NCBI RefSeq assembly: GCF_030161115.1
Contig: NZ_BSPQ01000026.1
Coordinates: 104,296-168,295 of the forward strand
Length of the DNA: 64,000 bases
DNA from: Psychromonas marina
Lineage (GTDB): Bacteria > Pseudomonadota > Gammaproteobacteria > Enterobacterales > Psychromonadaceae
Direction: 5' to 3'
Part shown: positions 28,052 through 36,521 of the stretch, one piece after another
Numbering within the stretch: position 1 is the first letter of the stretch
How the letters are laid out: each line of letters starts with the position of its first letter
The notes under the pieces: generated by a model
What the model was told of the DNA's origin: nothing
What the model saw: the letters and a program-made list of their open reading frames with translations, nothing else
Database searches by the model: none
Program-made: the position numbers and the translations under genes

Positions 28052-29065
28052 TTAGTTAGTGGAGTACCAATTTAGCTTTCTTTTCATGATTCTAAATTTC
28101 GCCTCTATGTAAAGAGAATGCGTATACATTAAACGATAAATAAATACTTCGATTTTCTCCACTAAAGAACATTCAACATTGAACCCAGAGTCGCAGTGTT
28201 TTTTATAAAGCTGCTGCCATTCAAAAAAATAAATATGAGCACATTTACCTTTAGGTCTAGAGACTCTAGAATTTTCTATAAACCTTTTACAAAGTCCCAA
28301 ACCAATGTCACTAGGTTCGCCAATAATTATGTTGTTCGCATAGCAAATATCTGACTGTTTTAACTTTGCTTTTGAATTATCTAATAGATGTTCAAGTTGT
28401 ATCGATGGATCAAATTTATTTAATGCTTTCAACCAAAATAGCTGAGCACAATCAATCACATAATTAGGATGGCTATCATGGTAGGGTTGCTCCTTAGTTG
28501 GAATAAAATCCTCTACTAACGGTAAATCCCAAAGTGTTAATAGATCTTTAGTGAGACCAAAATAAAAAAAGTCATTTAAGTGAAAAGCTACTTTATGGCC
28601 TTTTGAATACTGCCTAGCAAACACATTCGACATAACAACACGTTCTTGCAAGAATTTATAATCATTACAGCGCTTTTGAAATTTTTTCTGTAGCATTACA
28701 AAATCATTAGAAGTAAGGTAGTTATCACTTCTTAGTTTCATCGCATACTTTGTTGTTACTTTCTTTAGCCCCTCACTACTAGAAACTATTTGTCTATTAT
28801 TATTATAATATCTAGGTGTTCCATCTAACTTATATTGACGAATATTTTGCCCAGGATCATCACACAAAACGAGTTGATCGTAATCTAATCCTTGAAGTTC
28901 TTGACCATGCCAAGTAGACAGTATGATTTTTGCGCCGGGTAAGTGCTCTCTGATAGACTTTAAGCACTTTACTGTGATCCCTTCTTCTTGTTTCCTATCT
29001 TTAAAAGTTTGCACGGGCCCTTGTACAACAACGGTAATATCACAAATTTTTTTTTCTAAATTCAT
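28052..29065 (-). CDS. WavE-family lipopolysaccharide biosynthesis protein
   Basis: A 337-residue soluble protein of the WavE family, known from the Vibrio cholerae LPS core locus. Visible hallmarks are ITVVVQGPVQTF at the N-terminus, IREHLPGAKIILSTWHG, YDQLVLCDDPG and YAMKLRSDNYLT, a glycosyltransferase-like layout with an acidic motif. The biochemical reaction of WavE is not established as far as I know. I chose ATG 29065 (AGG six bases upstream); the longer reading to 29116 would overlap the upstream glycosyltransferase gene. It is cotranscribed with that gene, 25 bases away. Confidence 0.82.
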   Translation of the reverse strand: MNLEKKICDITVVVQGPVQTFKDRKQEEGITVKCLKSIREHLPGAKIILSTWHGQELQGLDYDQLVLCDDPGQNIRQYKLDGTPRYYNNNRQIVSSSEGLKKVTTKYAMKLRSDNYLTSNDFVMLQKKFQKRCNDYKFLQERVVMSNVFARQYSKGHKVAFHLNDFFYFGLTKDLLTLWDLPLVEDFIPTKEQPYHDSHPNYVIDCAQLFWLKALNKFDPSIQLEHLLDNSKAKLKQSDICYANNIIIGEPSDIGLGLCKRFIENSRVSRPKGKCAHIYFFEWQQLYKKHCDSGFNVECSLVEKIEVFIYRLMYTHSLYIEAKFRIMKRKLNWYSTN

Positions 29066-29090
29066 TTCTAACCTATTAATATATGAGTTG

Positions 29091-29879
29091 CTATTTCTTA
29101 TTTTTTTTATTGGCAATTTTATCTTCTTGTTCTAGGTACCATAACCCTGCATATTTATTAAATGAAGCCTGAGCAAACATCACTGCCATCATCAATCCTC
29201 GGCTGCCATCTAAAAACCCGAGTCTAATAATATAAATTAATAGGAACGTCCAAATAGCCCTTAAGACGGCAAAATGCACACCTAAACTTGGTCTTCTATT
29301 TTGAAAATACTTTAGTGTGGTCTCCCAAGAATAAACTCTATTTTTTTCAAGTAGATGCTCAAAACTACGTAATGAATTATGCATTAAATAGCCTTTTTTC
29401 AAAGTAGATACTTTTCCTTGAGTTACTACATTGGCATGGACAACTACTTTAGTTATTTCAGCCCCTTCTCTTTTAAATAACCTTTTTGGAGCTCGAGATG
29501 AACGACCAAATTTCATTAATTTATTTAGTATTAGATTTCCCCAAGGTAATTTAAATGCAACTTCTTGAAGACTTGGATCCGATAACTGCTTAGTTATTTC
29601 ATGTTTCATTTGATCATCTAAATATTCATCAGCATCAATAATTAATACCCAATCGCCAGTGCACTTCTCTAGTGCCCTTGCTTTTTGGAAACCATCACCT
29701 GGCCAATCCTCTGTGACCCATATTTTATCGGTATATTGCTTAGCAATTTCTACAGTTTTATCAGTGCTTCCAGAGTCAAATAAAATGATTTCGTCTGCGA
29801 AACCTTTAAGTGACTCAAAACAGGGAGTAATTCTATCTTCTTCATTTTTACTAATAATTAATGCTGATATTGTTTTCAT
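29091..29879 (-). CDS. Family 2 glycosyltransferase, WaaE/KdtX-like
   Basis: A 262-residue GT2 enzyme. It starts ISALIISKNEEDRI, has the nucleotide-binding FDSGSTDKTVEIA and the metal-binding IDADEYLD, and then the WaaE-type segment RSSRAPKRLFKREGA. WaaE homologues add glucose to the first heptose of the LPS inner core. That specificity is plausible here, given waaA 5 kb away, but is not shown. A C-terminal hydrophobic stretch (LRAIWTFLLIYIIRLGFL) suggests membrane association. First gene of a two-gene unit with wavE. Confidence 0.85.
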   Translation of the reverse strand: MKTISALIISKNEEDRITPCFESLKGFADEIILFDSGSTDKTVEIAKQYTDKIWVTEDWPGDGFQKARALEKCTGDWVLIIDADEYLDDQMKHEITKQLSDPSLQEVAFKLPWGNLILNKLMKFGRSSRAPKRLFKREGAEITKVVVHANVVTQGKVSTLKKGYLMHNSLRSFEHLLEKNRVYSWETTLKYFQNRRPSLGVHFAVLRAIWTFLLIYIIRLGFLDGSRGLMMAVMFAQASFNKYAGLWYLEQEDKIANKKNKK

Positions 29880-30017
29880 GATAATAACTCTATTAAATTA
29901 GAATTTAAGTTTACTGCGATCACTCTATTTTACAATAGTTAACCCTTTTAATTTAGGGGCGAATAGCGATGACTTTTGATATCATATTAGACACCTCTTT
30001 ATCTTTATGGAATTATT

Positions 30018-31094
30018 ATGAAAATATTAGTATGCGCGTCCTATAATCATGCGTTTAACAGTATTCGTCCTGAAGCAGAAATTTTTATTGAAATGGTACA
30101 GCAAGGGCATGAAGTCACCATAATGACAGAAGGTGAGTCAGGATACATCGATAGGTTAAAAACGAGTGGTGTTAATGTCATCGATTGTTACCCGACTAAA
30201 AAAATTTGTGTTAAAACGATTAAACGTATTCGACAAGAATTAAAAACAGGCGGATATGATATTTGCTATGCTTTTAACTCTAAAACGATTCCTAATGCTG
30301 CATTTGCATGTATTGGTATTAAGGTAAAGTTAATTGCTTACAGAGGTACAACAGGTGGCCTATACAGACACGATCCAAGTGCTTACCTAACTCAACTTCA
30401 TCCAAGGGTAGATGGCATTGTATGTGTCTCAAATGCCGTACAAAAAGATGTAGCCTCTCGAGTTTGGAAAAACAAAAAAAACGTGGTGACCATTTATAAG
30501 GGGCACCAGTCTGATTGGTATACAGTACCAGCAACCCAGCGAAGCGAATTTAAGTTAGATGAATCGCATAAAATTGCAGTTTGTGCTGCACACGTTAGAC
30601 CAAGTAAAGGAATCTCAGTTTTAATTGAAGCAACTCATGAAATCTTAGATGAAAATTTTCATTTGATTCTAGCAGGTAGTGGCTTTGAACCACACTTTGA
30701 AGAAATAAAAGCAAGCCCAATGGCCAATAGAATTCATTATATAGGCCACAGAACAGATATTCCCTCTTTAATGACGATGGCCGACTTCCAAGTACAACCT
30801 TCTATCAGTGGAGAAGGCTTACCAAGAACGATTATCGAAGCGATGGCTAATGGAACACCATCAATAGTTACAACAACAGGCGGTTCTCCCGAGTTAGTAG
30901 AAGACGGTAAAACAGGATTTATTGTTGCAACGAATGATTCTTCGGAATTAGCTGCAGCAATGAATAAAATGCTTGCCGATAAAAATATAAGTAAACAGAT
31001 GGGGGAAACAGCTAAAAAGCGCTTAGCGACTCATTTCAGCTCACATAACACTGTTTTAGAGCACATAAAGTATTTCGAAGAATTACTTAAGTAA
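30018..31094 (+). CDS. Family 4 glycosyltransferase
   Basis: A 358-residue GT-B enzyme of family 4. The N-terminal acceptor domain is followed by the C-terminal nucleotide-sugar domain with AAHVRPSKGISVLIEA, LAGSGFE and the E-x7-E motif in EGLPRTIIEAMANGTPSIVT (near residue 268), which identifies a retaining transferase. Donor and acceptor are unknown. It is a single gene on the plus strand, divergent from the GT2 gene and followed by a gene remnant on the opposite strand. Confidence 0.88.
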   Translation: MKILVCASYNHAFNSIRPEAEIFIEMVQQGHEVTIMTEGESGYIDRLKTSGVNVIDCYPTKKICVKTIKRIRQELKTGGYDICYAFNSKTIPNAAFACIGIKVKLIAYRGTTGGLYRHDPSAYLTQLHPRVDGIVCVSNAVQKDVASRVWKNKKNVVTIYKGHQSDWYTVPATQRSEFKLDESHKIAVCAAHVRPSKGISVLIEATHEILDENFHLILAGSGFEPHFEEIKASPMANRIHYIGHRTDIPSLMTMADFQVQPSISGEGLPRTIIEAMANGTPSIVTTTGGSPELVEDGKTGFIVATNDSSELAAAMNKMLADKNISKQMGETAKKRLATHFSSHNTVLEHIKYFEELLK

Positions 31095-31238
31095 TAATGA
31101 AAACAGACTGTATACCTGCGTTTAGTGCTCATTGAAGTTGCACAGTGAATATTAACATCTAAGCAGAGGTATTAATATTCACATCTATAGAAACTGTAGA
31201 GAAAGACTGTAATAAAAATGATCTAATTGGTTATAATC
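31095..31238. other. Intergenic remnant zone
   Basis: Together with the adjacent pseudogene fragment this forms a 358-base region without an intact gene. This part has no recognisable coding or regulatory element and may be decayed coding sequence. Confidence 0.4.
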
Positions 31239-31440
31239 CTACTGTCGATTGGTATATAACTCTGTATTATCATGGTCGATCTTCCAAAGATCTCCCCAAA
31301 GGTTTGCATACTCACTAGGCGATAGTATTTCCATACCATTTGCAGGAGTGAACGTCATTTCACCAAAATAAACTTTTCCATTGATATTATAAAAATCAAC
31401 TCAATTATCAATTCGCCCTCCTTTACCGCTATACAAAATC
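31239..31440 (-). pseudogene. Fragment of a TupA-like ATP-grasp gene
   Basis: Read on the minus strand, this stretch encodes LYSGKGGRIDN, an in-frame TGA, then VDFYNINGKVYFGEMTFTP and about 33 more residues to a TAG at 31239-31241. The DFYN-x-GK-YFGEMTFTP pattern is the C-terminal signature of TupA-like ATP-grasp proteins, common in teichuronopeptide and capsule/LPS loci. Only the last ~65 residues remain, the frame has a stop, and no upstream portion can be found because the acetyltransferase gene begins there. It is a relic of a previous gene content of this locus. Confidence 0.72.
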
Positions 31441-31452
31441 AGTAATCCAAGC

Positions 31453-31917
31453 TTATTTATTTAGCTTTATAACGGCAGGATTCCCATAAACTGTCGCATT
31501 ATCTGGTACATCCATATTTACAAGGGTATTTGCCCCTATAATGACATTATTACCAACGGTAATATTATTAAACAATGTTGAGCCGGCGAAAATTGTAACA
31601 TTATCCCCTAGTGTAGGGTAACCACCATGACCTTTTCCAATTGTAACATTTTGATAAATTTGGCAGTTCATTCCTAAACGAGCCCCCCCCCCTATAACAA
31701 TGCCAATTGGATGCGGAAAATCAACTTTCTTTCTATAAAAGTATTGAATCCTTACCCCCTCTTCATTTTTAATAGAAAAATCATTGCAAATAAATAATTT
31801 AAAGGATTTCATTTTAAAAACACTATAATAGAAGTCCCTTATATTTCTTGAGCTTAAAGGCCTAATTAATAAACAATATATAGGTGAAAATAAATTTTTA
31901 AACACTTTTTTAAACAT
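31453..31917 (-). CDS. Hexapeptide-repeat acyltransferase, serine acetyltransferase-like
   Basis: A 154-residue left-handed beta-helix protein. Hexapeptide turns begin around residue 75 (GIVIGGGARLGMNCQIYQNVTIGKG) and continue to PDNATVYGNPAVIKL, a typical C-terminus of the SAT/CysE-like subgroup. The catalytic-type His occurs in IGKGHGGYPTLG. It lacks the long N-terminal domain of true CysE, so it more probably acetylates a sugar of the surface polysaccharide. It shares its direction with the upstream GT4 gene, 186 bases away. Confidence 0.8.
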   Translation of the reverse strand: MFKKVFKNLFSPIYCLLIRPLSSRNIRDFYYSVFKMKSFKLFICNDFSIKNEEGVRIQYFYRKKVDFPHPIGIVIGGGARLGMNCQIYQNVTIGKGHGGYPTLGDNVTIFAGSTLFNNITVGNNVIIGANTLVNMDVPDNATVYGNPAVIKLNK

Positions 31918-32103
31918 TTTACCTCTACTTTACGATACGCCTAATATAAAAATAAGTTCAATTAGAAACCGTCCAAGTGATGTTTATAGAAATCTAGAGC
32001 GTCATCATATTAGATATTTACTAATAGAATTTGGTACTAATTTATCAATCAATTTAACTTTCATATTAATCACTTTCTAGAATAATTTATTTTAATAACA
32101 CAG

Positions 32104-33264
32104 TTACTTCGAGTCACCTATTACAGCCATTTGTTGAGATATTATGTTTTCAAACGAAAGCCACTCAATATCCTCATAGGTAGGAAGAATAGGGTCAATT
32201 AAATATTCATTAATTTTATTTGCTAATGGAATATATTCTCCTTTAGGCATTATTGCATTACCTAATCGCCCTTTCAAAATTTCATTAGCAGGTCCACAAT
32301 CAGTACTAACTACTGGCGTGCCACACGCTAAAGCTTCAGTGATTACATTTACAAAGCCTTCAAAATCAGAACTTAAAACAAATAGTTTTGCGTTTTTATA
32401 CCAAGGGTAAGGGTTATTAACAAATCCAGGCATAATAACTGAATCCGCCAGTTTTAATTCAGAAATGAGCTTTTCAAGCTCTCCTCTTTGATTCCCCTCA
32501 CCTAAGATAACCAGCTTATAATTTTTTACCTTAGCTTTATGGTAGGCTTTAATCAGTAGATCAAACCGCTTTTGTTTTGTTAATCGGCCAACACCTAAGA
32601 TATAAGGTTCTTCAAGTACCTCAACTTTTTGCTCACTCAAAAACTTAACGCGTTCTATATCACAAGGATTATTAATTACAGTGAGTAACTCAGGCGATAC
32701 ATTGTGTATAGTTAATGACCCCCTTAATGCAACAGCAATGTATTCAGATACAGTGAATATTTTTTTATCTTTAAAAAGACAAGAGGCCTGCCAATGATTA
32801 TAACGACCAATGAAACCTTTATTCTGTTTAGGCAAGCGGTATGGTAAATGAATGCTGTAAATAGCTTCTTTACGCTTAAACCACCAAGTTCTTTTTATTG
32901 CGCGCGAACCGCGAATGAAAATGGCATTAAAACTCTTTTTTGATTCCAGTTCATTCAAAACATTTAATATTTGCGGTTTAAAAACGGGTTTTGCAAAGAA
33001 AAATTCACTCTCAGGTAGGAGGTGTCGTAACAACACTTTATAAAGACCATAATAAACAGCTAAAAAGGGATTTCTTAATAAGAATTTAGCAAGATCAAGC
33101 GTGTGTACCTGACAATCAAAATCTACATCTATTGCCTTTCCTTTCTCTAAACAGAGAATATGAACTTCATTGCCAAGTAATGCGTGATTTCTAGCTAACT
33201 CAACAGTGATTTTTTGTACACCACCAAACTTCAAGTTGTGTACAATAAAGAGAACTTTTTTCAT
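32104..33264 (-). CDS. Family 4 glycosyltransferase
   Basis: A 386-residue GT-B enzyme. The N-terminal HNLKFGGVQKITVELARN is a typical acceptor-domain start. The donor domain shows GVGRLTKQKRFDLLIKAY, LGEGNQRGELE and SSDFEGFVNVITEALACGTPVVSTDCG, the E-x7-E region of family 4. It is likely to act on a core or O-antigen sugar; donor and acceptor are not predictable. The gene is AT-rich. It lies 61 bases after the glycerophosphotransferase-like gene on the same strand. Confidence 0.88.
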   Translation of the reverse strand: MKKVLFIVHNLKFGGVQKITVELARNHALLGNEVHILCLEKGKAIDVDFDCQVHTLDLAKFLLRNPFLAVYYGLYKVLLRHLLPESEFFFAKPVFKPQILNVLNELESKKSFNAIFIRGSRAIKRTWWFKRKEAIYSIHLPYRLPKQNKGFIGRYNHWQASCLFKDKKIFTVSEYIAVALRGSLTIHNVSPELLTVINNPCDIERVKFLSEQKVEVLEEPYILGVGRLTKQKRFDLLIKAYHKAKVKNYKLVILGEGNQRGELEKLISELKLADSVIMPGFVNNPYPWYKNAKLFVLSSDFEGFVNVITEALACGTPVVSTDCGPANEILKGRLGNAIMPKGEYIPLANKINEYLIDPILPTYEDIEWLSFENIISQQMAVIGDSK

Positions 33265-33325
33265 TTATAGCCCAAAATAGATATTTTAAATTTAAAGATA
33301 TTTGATTGTAAAAGATTAATAGAGT

Positions 33326-34384
33326 TTACCACTTCCAGTAATTCAATTTTTTTCTTAACTTATATTTACGAATCAAATTCAATGGTTTGCTTGCAAGACT
33401 GTTGTAATTACCTGCTGAAAACTGTTCAACTGCTTGCAATACACGTGTACTCGATTTCCCATCATTGTAGGGATGAATATTATTACAATAATCATCAATT
33501 TTTTTCATTAACTGTTCCGATGGTGCTAATGCTTGGCAAAGTGCAGTATAAATATCTTCAACTTTATCGATATGTATTAAGCATTCGTTACCGCTGTTGT
33601 TATTAAATGCAACCACTGGTTTACGCTGTAAAAGGTGCATGATTAGAATTGATGATGTATCGCATAACATTACATCTGCAGCTTGCAACATTGGCAGTAC
33701 ATTATCGGTTTCAATAAACTGCAGATTTTCACTTTGGATAGATTTATAAAGATCAACAACTGCGGTATCCATTTTAGGATGGAACTGGATTAGCCAGCGC
33801 CACTCTCCCGTTTCCGATAAAGCTTTTATTTTTTCAAAAACAATCGGTGCGCAAGATAAGTTACGCGAAAACGTAGAACACATTAAAATGGTTTTTCTTT
33901 TATCGTTGTTATCTAGATAAGGGTTATTAGGTGATTTAGTAAATAAAGGATCAAGTGTTGACCAGCCTGTCTCGACAACTGAAAATGTCTTATGCTTTAC
34001 AGAGAGGGCTTGAAAAGGAATGCTTGTGTCAGGGCCCTGTGTGCAGTAGAGATCAAAACAATTACGAATTTCAAAGTGGTCAGGACGTCCGCGACGATTC
34101 AGTTTACCCACACTAAAGCCATGAAATACGCCCACTTTGATACCCGGAATAAAATTTGGCACAACGTTGCCAGGAACCAATACCACTTCAGGGTTCCAAG
34201 CACGCACACTATCAATGGACAATAATTGCTGCTCATCATTTGTCAGATGTTTGGGAGAGACTTCCTTCCCCTCTAGAAACCAAGCAACCTCTCCTCCACG
34301 TGCTAAAATCTCTTCTTGCAAAGGGCGTAAAATTGCATAAGAGTAATTTTGAGAGATATACATCAAATATTTTTTGAGAAGCAT
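33326..34384 (-). CDS. CDP-glycerol glycerophosphotransferase family protein
   Basis: A 352-residue GT-B protein of the CDP-glycerol:glycerophosphotransferase (TagB/TagF) superfamily. Visible are VPGNVVPNFIPGIKVGVFHGFSVGK, GWSTLDPLF, IQFHPKMD and CDTSSILIMHLLQRKPVVAFNN, where the HP and DTSS motifs line the nucleotide site. Family members transfer glycerol phosphate in Gram-positive teichoic acids; Gram-negative homologues in LPS/capsule loci have mostly untested donors. The start is uncertain: the frame is open to 34462, with ATGs at 34399 and 34384; I prefer 34384 because GGAA lies upstream. It is divergent from waaA. Confidence 0.8.
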   Translation of the reverse strand: MLLKKYLMYISQNYSYAILRPLQEEILARGGEVAWFLEGKEVSPKHLTNDEQQLLSIDSVRAWNPEVVLVPGNVVPNFIPGIKVGVFHGFSVGKLNRRGRPDHFEIRNCFDLYCTQGPDTSIPFQALSVKHKTFSVVETGWSTLDPLFTKSPNNPYLDNNDKRKTILMCSTFSRNLSCAPIVFEKIKALSETGEWRWLIQFHPKMDTAVVDLYKSIQSENLQFIETDNVLPMLQAADVMLCDTSSILIMHLLQRKPVVAFNNNSGNECLIHIDKVEDIYTALCQALAPSEQLMKKIDDYCNNIHPYNDGKSSTRVLQAVEQFSAGNYNSLASKPLNLIRKYKLRKKLNYWKW

Positions 34385-34492
34385 TAACAACGTTTCCATG
34401 GATGATGAAATGAAATATTCAGAGAAGCTAGGATTATATCGTGTAATTTCTATATGATACAATTTTAACTCTACTCATTATTAGGAATAACA

Positions 34493-35776
34493 ATGATTAT
34501 TCGATGCTTGTATAGCATTTTGCTTTTCATTATCGCTCCCTTTTTTTTATACGGTTTATACAAAAGCAAACCAAATAAACCAAAATTTGGATCTCGTTGG
34601 AAGGAGCATTTTGGTGTTATACCACAATTAAAAGAATCGAAAGATGCCCCGATTTGGATCCATGCAGTTTCCGTGGGCGAACTGTTGGCAGTAATCCCAT
34701 TAATTAAAAAATTAAAAGCAGATAATCCAGCGCAAAGTATTGTAATCACGACCACCACCAGTACAGGAGCGGCAGAAGCAGATAAGTTAGATGATTTAGT
34801 TGAGCACCGTTATATGCCTTTGGATTTTTCCTTTGCAATCAAACGCTTTATTAAAACAATTAAACCTAAAACGCTGTTTATCATGGAGACGGAGCTTTGG
34901 CCTAATACTCTAGCTTGCTGCCAACAAAAAAACATTCCCATCGCCGTGATTAATGCACGTCTCTCTCAACGCTCAGCTAATCGTTATAAAAAATTTCCTG
35001 CTGTTTTTAACATACTGTTAAAAAACATTAACCTCGTACTGGCACAAACGGAGCAGGATGCACAACGCTTTATTGATCTAGGCATGAAACCAGAACAAGT
35101 TAACGTAACTGGCTCGATAAAATTTGATATTTCCGTTAGCCAACAACAGACCCAGCAAGCCGCTACGCTACGTCATAGCTTTGATCAAAATCGCGAGGTT
35201 TGGATCGCAGCGAGTACACATAAAGGCGAAGATGAACAAATTATTGCTGCTCATCAACAACTGTTATTGGAAAAGCCCAATGCACTATTAATCCTTGTTC
35301 CACGTCACCCTGAACGCTTTTTAAGCGTTAAAACACTATCTGAAAATAGTGGTTTGTCAGTTGTAACTCGCAGTAGCCAACAACCGATAGAAAATAGTAC
35401 ACAGCTCTATTTGGGGGATTCGATGGGAGAGATGATGGTGTTACTGGGTGTTGCTGATATCTGCTTTATCGCGGGTAGCTTAATTGGCGACAAGGTTGGG
35501 GGGCATAATCTGCTAGAGGCGGCTGCGCTTAAAAAGCCTATTTTAAACGGGCCAAGTTACTTTAACTTCAAACAAATTACCGAACAGTTAGTAAAACTTA
35601 ATGCCTGTACTATCTGTCAAAACAGCAATGAAATAAGCGCGAACTTACTAAAGCTGTTTAATGATGCAAACCTACGCCAACAACAGGGTAAAGCCGCCCT
35701 AGATTTTGTTTTACAAAACCAAGGTGCACTCAACAAAACAGCACTGACGATAAAAAATTATCAGGCAGAATGGTAA
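34493..35776 (+). CDS. waaA: 3-deoxy-D-manno-octulosonate (Kdo) transferase
   Basis: A 427-residue WaaA/KdtA, the family's normal length. An N-terminal membrane anchor (about residues 1-22) precedes the GT30 domain with WIHAVSVGELLA, TTTTSTGAAEAD, METELWPN and the C-terminal GHNLLEAAALKKPILNGP. It transfers Kdo from CMP-Kdo to lipid IVA at the inner membrane. The convergent kdkA overlaps its last 16 bases. The presence of KdkA suggests this WaaA adds one Kdo, as in Haemophilus and Vibrio, rather than two; that is inference. Confidence 0.96.
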   Translation: MIIRCLYSILLFIIAPFFLYGLYKSKPNKPKFGSRWKEHFGVIPQLKESKDAPIWIHAVSVGELLAVIPLIKKLKADNPAQSIVITTTTSTGAAEADKLDDLVEHRYMPLDFSFAIKRFIKTIKPKTLFIMETELWPNTLACCQQKNIPIAVINARLSQRSANRYKKFPAVFNILLKNINLVLAQTEQDAQRFIDLGMKPEQVNVTGSIKFDISVSQQQTQQAATLRHSFDQNREVWIAASTHKGEDEQIIAAHQQLLLEKPNALLILVPRHPERFLSVKTLSENSGLSVVTRSSQQPIENSTQLYLGDSMGEMMVLLGVADICFIAGSLIGDKVGGHNLLEAAALKKPILNGPSYFNFKQITEQLVKLNACTICQNSNEISANLLKLFNDANLRQQQGKAALDFVLQNQGALNKTALTIKNYQAEW

Positions 35777-36468
35777 GCGCTAATTAATAGCTGCCAATCG
35801 CTTTGCTGCCATTTTATTTGACGCTTATTAAGCTCTTTATTAAAGGACCTTAATAAGCGCTGAATATTACTCTCTTTCCAGCCTTCACCAGACTGTTGAT
35901 AACACTTATCAAAATCGATCAGCCATACCTTCCCCTGTGTATCGAGCAATATATTATGGATATTCAAATCAGTATGGTTAACTTGCGCTTGATGCATCTT
36001 CTTAATCTGTTCTGCTATCGCACTATATTCATCAGGGGTAAGAGCACGCTGCAGAAGAATGGAAACGAGATCCTGTGCGTTGGGAATCTTTTCAGAAAGC
36101 AGATCTGCTTGGTAACAAAAATTTCTTTTTTTAGCGATAGCAGCAATCGGCTTAGGGACATTCACCCCCGCTTTATTAAGAGTTTGTAAAAGTGAAAATT
36201 CAGCAAGTGAACGTGTTTTTGACCAACTTGTGAAAATATAATGGTCAGACACTATCTTGCCAAACAAACCACCACGGCGGTAATGGCGTAAAGCCCCTTC
36301 AATTTTATCTAATTGCACAAACCAAGTTGTGCCACGCCCCTCTGCAGAGCCAATGATTTTATTGTGCGTTTTCCAATATTGCGCATCAAAACAGGCTTCA
36401 ACATCATCGTGAATTAAACTATCATCAAAAACAATGCGTAGTTTATTGTGCTCAATCGTTTTCAACAT
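35761..36468 (-). CDS. kdkA: Kdo kinase
   Basis: A 235-residue KdkA-family kinase with a protein-kinase-like fold. YRRGGLFGKIVSDHY lies near residue 65; the catalytic loop is HTDLNIHNILL and the metal-binding motif IDFDK. It phosphorylates the single Kdo of Kdo-lipid A at O-4 in Haemophilus and Vibrio. It is convergent with waaA and overlaps it by 16 bases at the 3' ends, and it is divergent (53 bases) from the next glycosyltransferase. Confidence 0.93.
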   Translation of the reverse strand: MLKTIEHNKLRIVFDDSLIHDDVEACFDAQYWKTHNKIIGSAEGRGTTWFVQLDKIEGALRHYRRGGLFGKIVSDHYIFTSWSKTRSLAEFSLLQTLNKAGVNVPKPIAAIAKKRNFCYQADLLSEKIPNAQDLVSILLQRALTPDEYSAIAEQIKKMHQAQVNHTDLNIHNILLDTQGKVWLIDFDKCYQQSGEGWKESNIQRLLRSFNKELNKRQIKWQQSDWQLLISAYHSA

Positions 36469-36521
36469 AGCGATTTATCCATATACTCTTTAAATAACCT
36501 GACTTTATAATTGATATTAAC

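Noticed and set aside
29955..29985. ops/RfaH-like element upstream of the GT4 gene (GGGGCGAATAGCGATG)
   Set aside because: It resembles GGGGCGGTAGCGTG only if bases are inserted; the invariant GGTAG core is absent.
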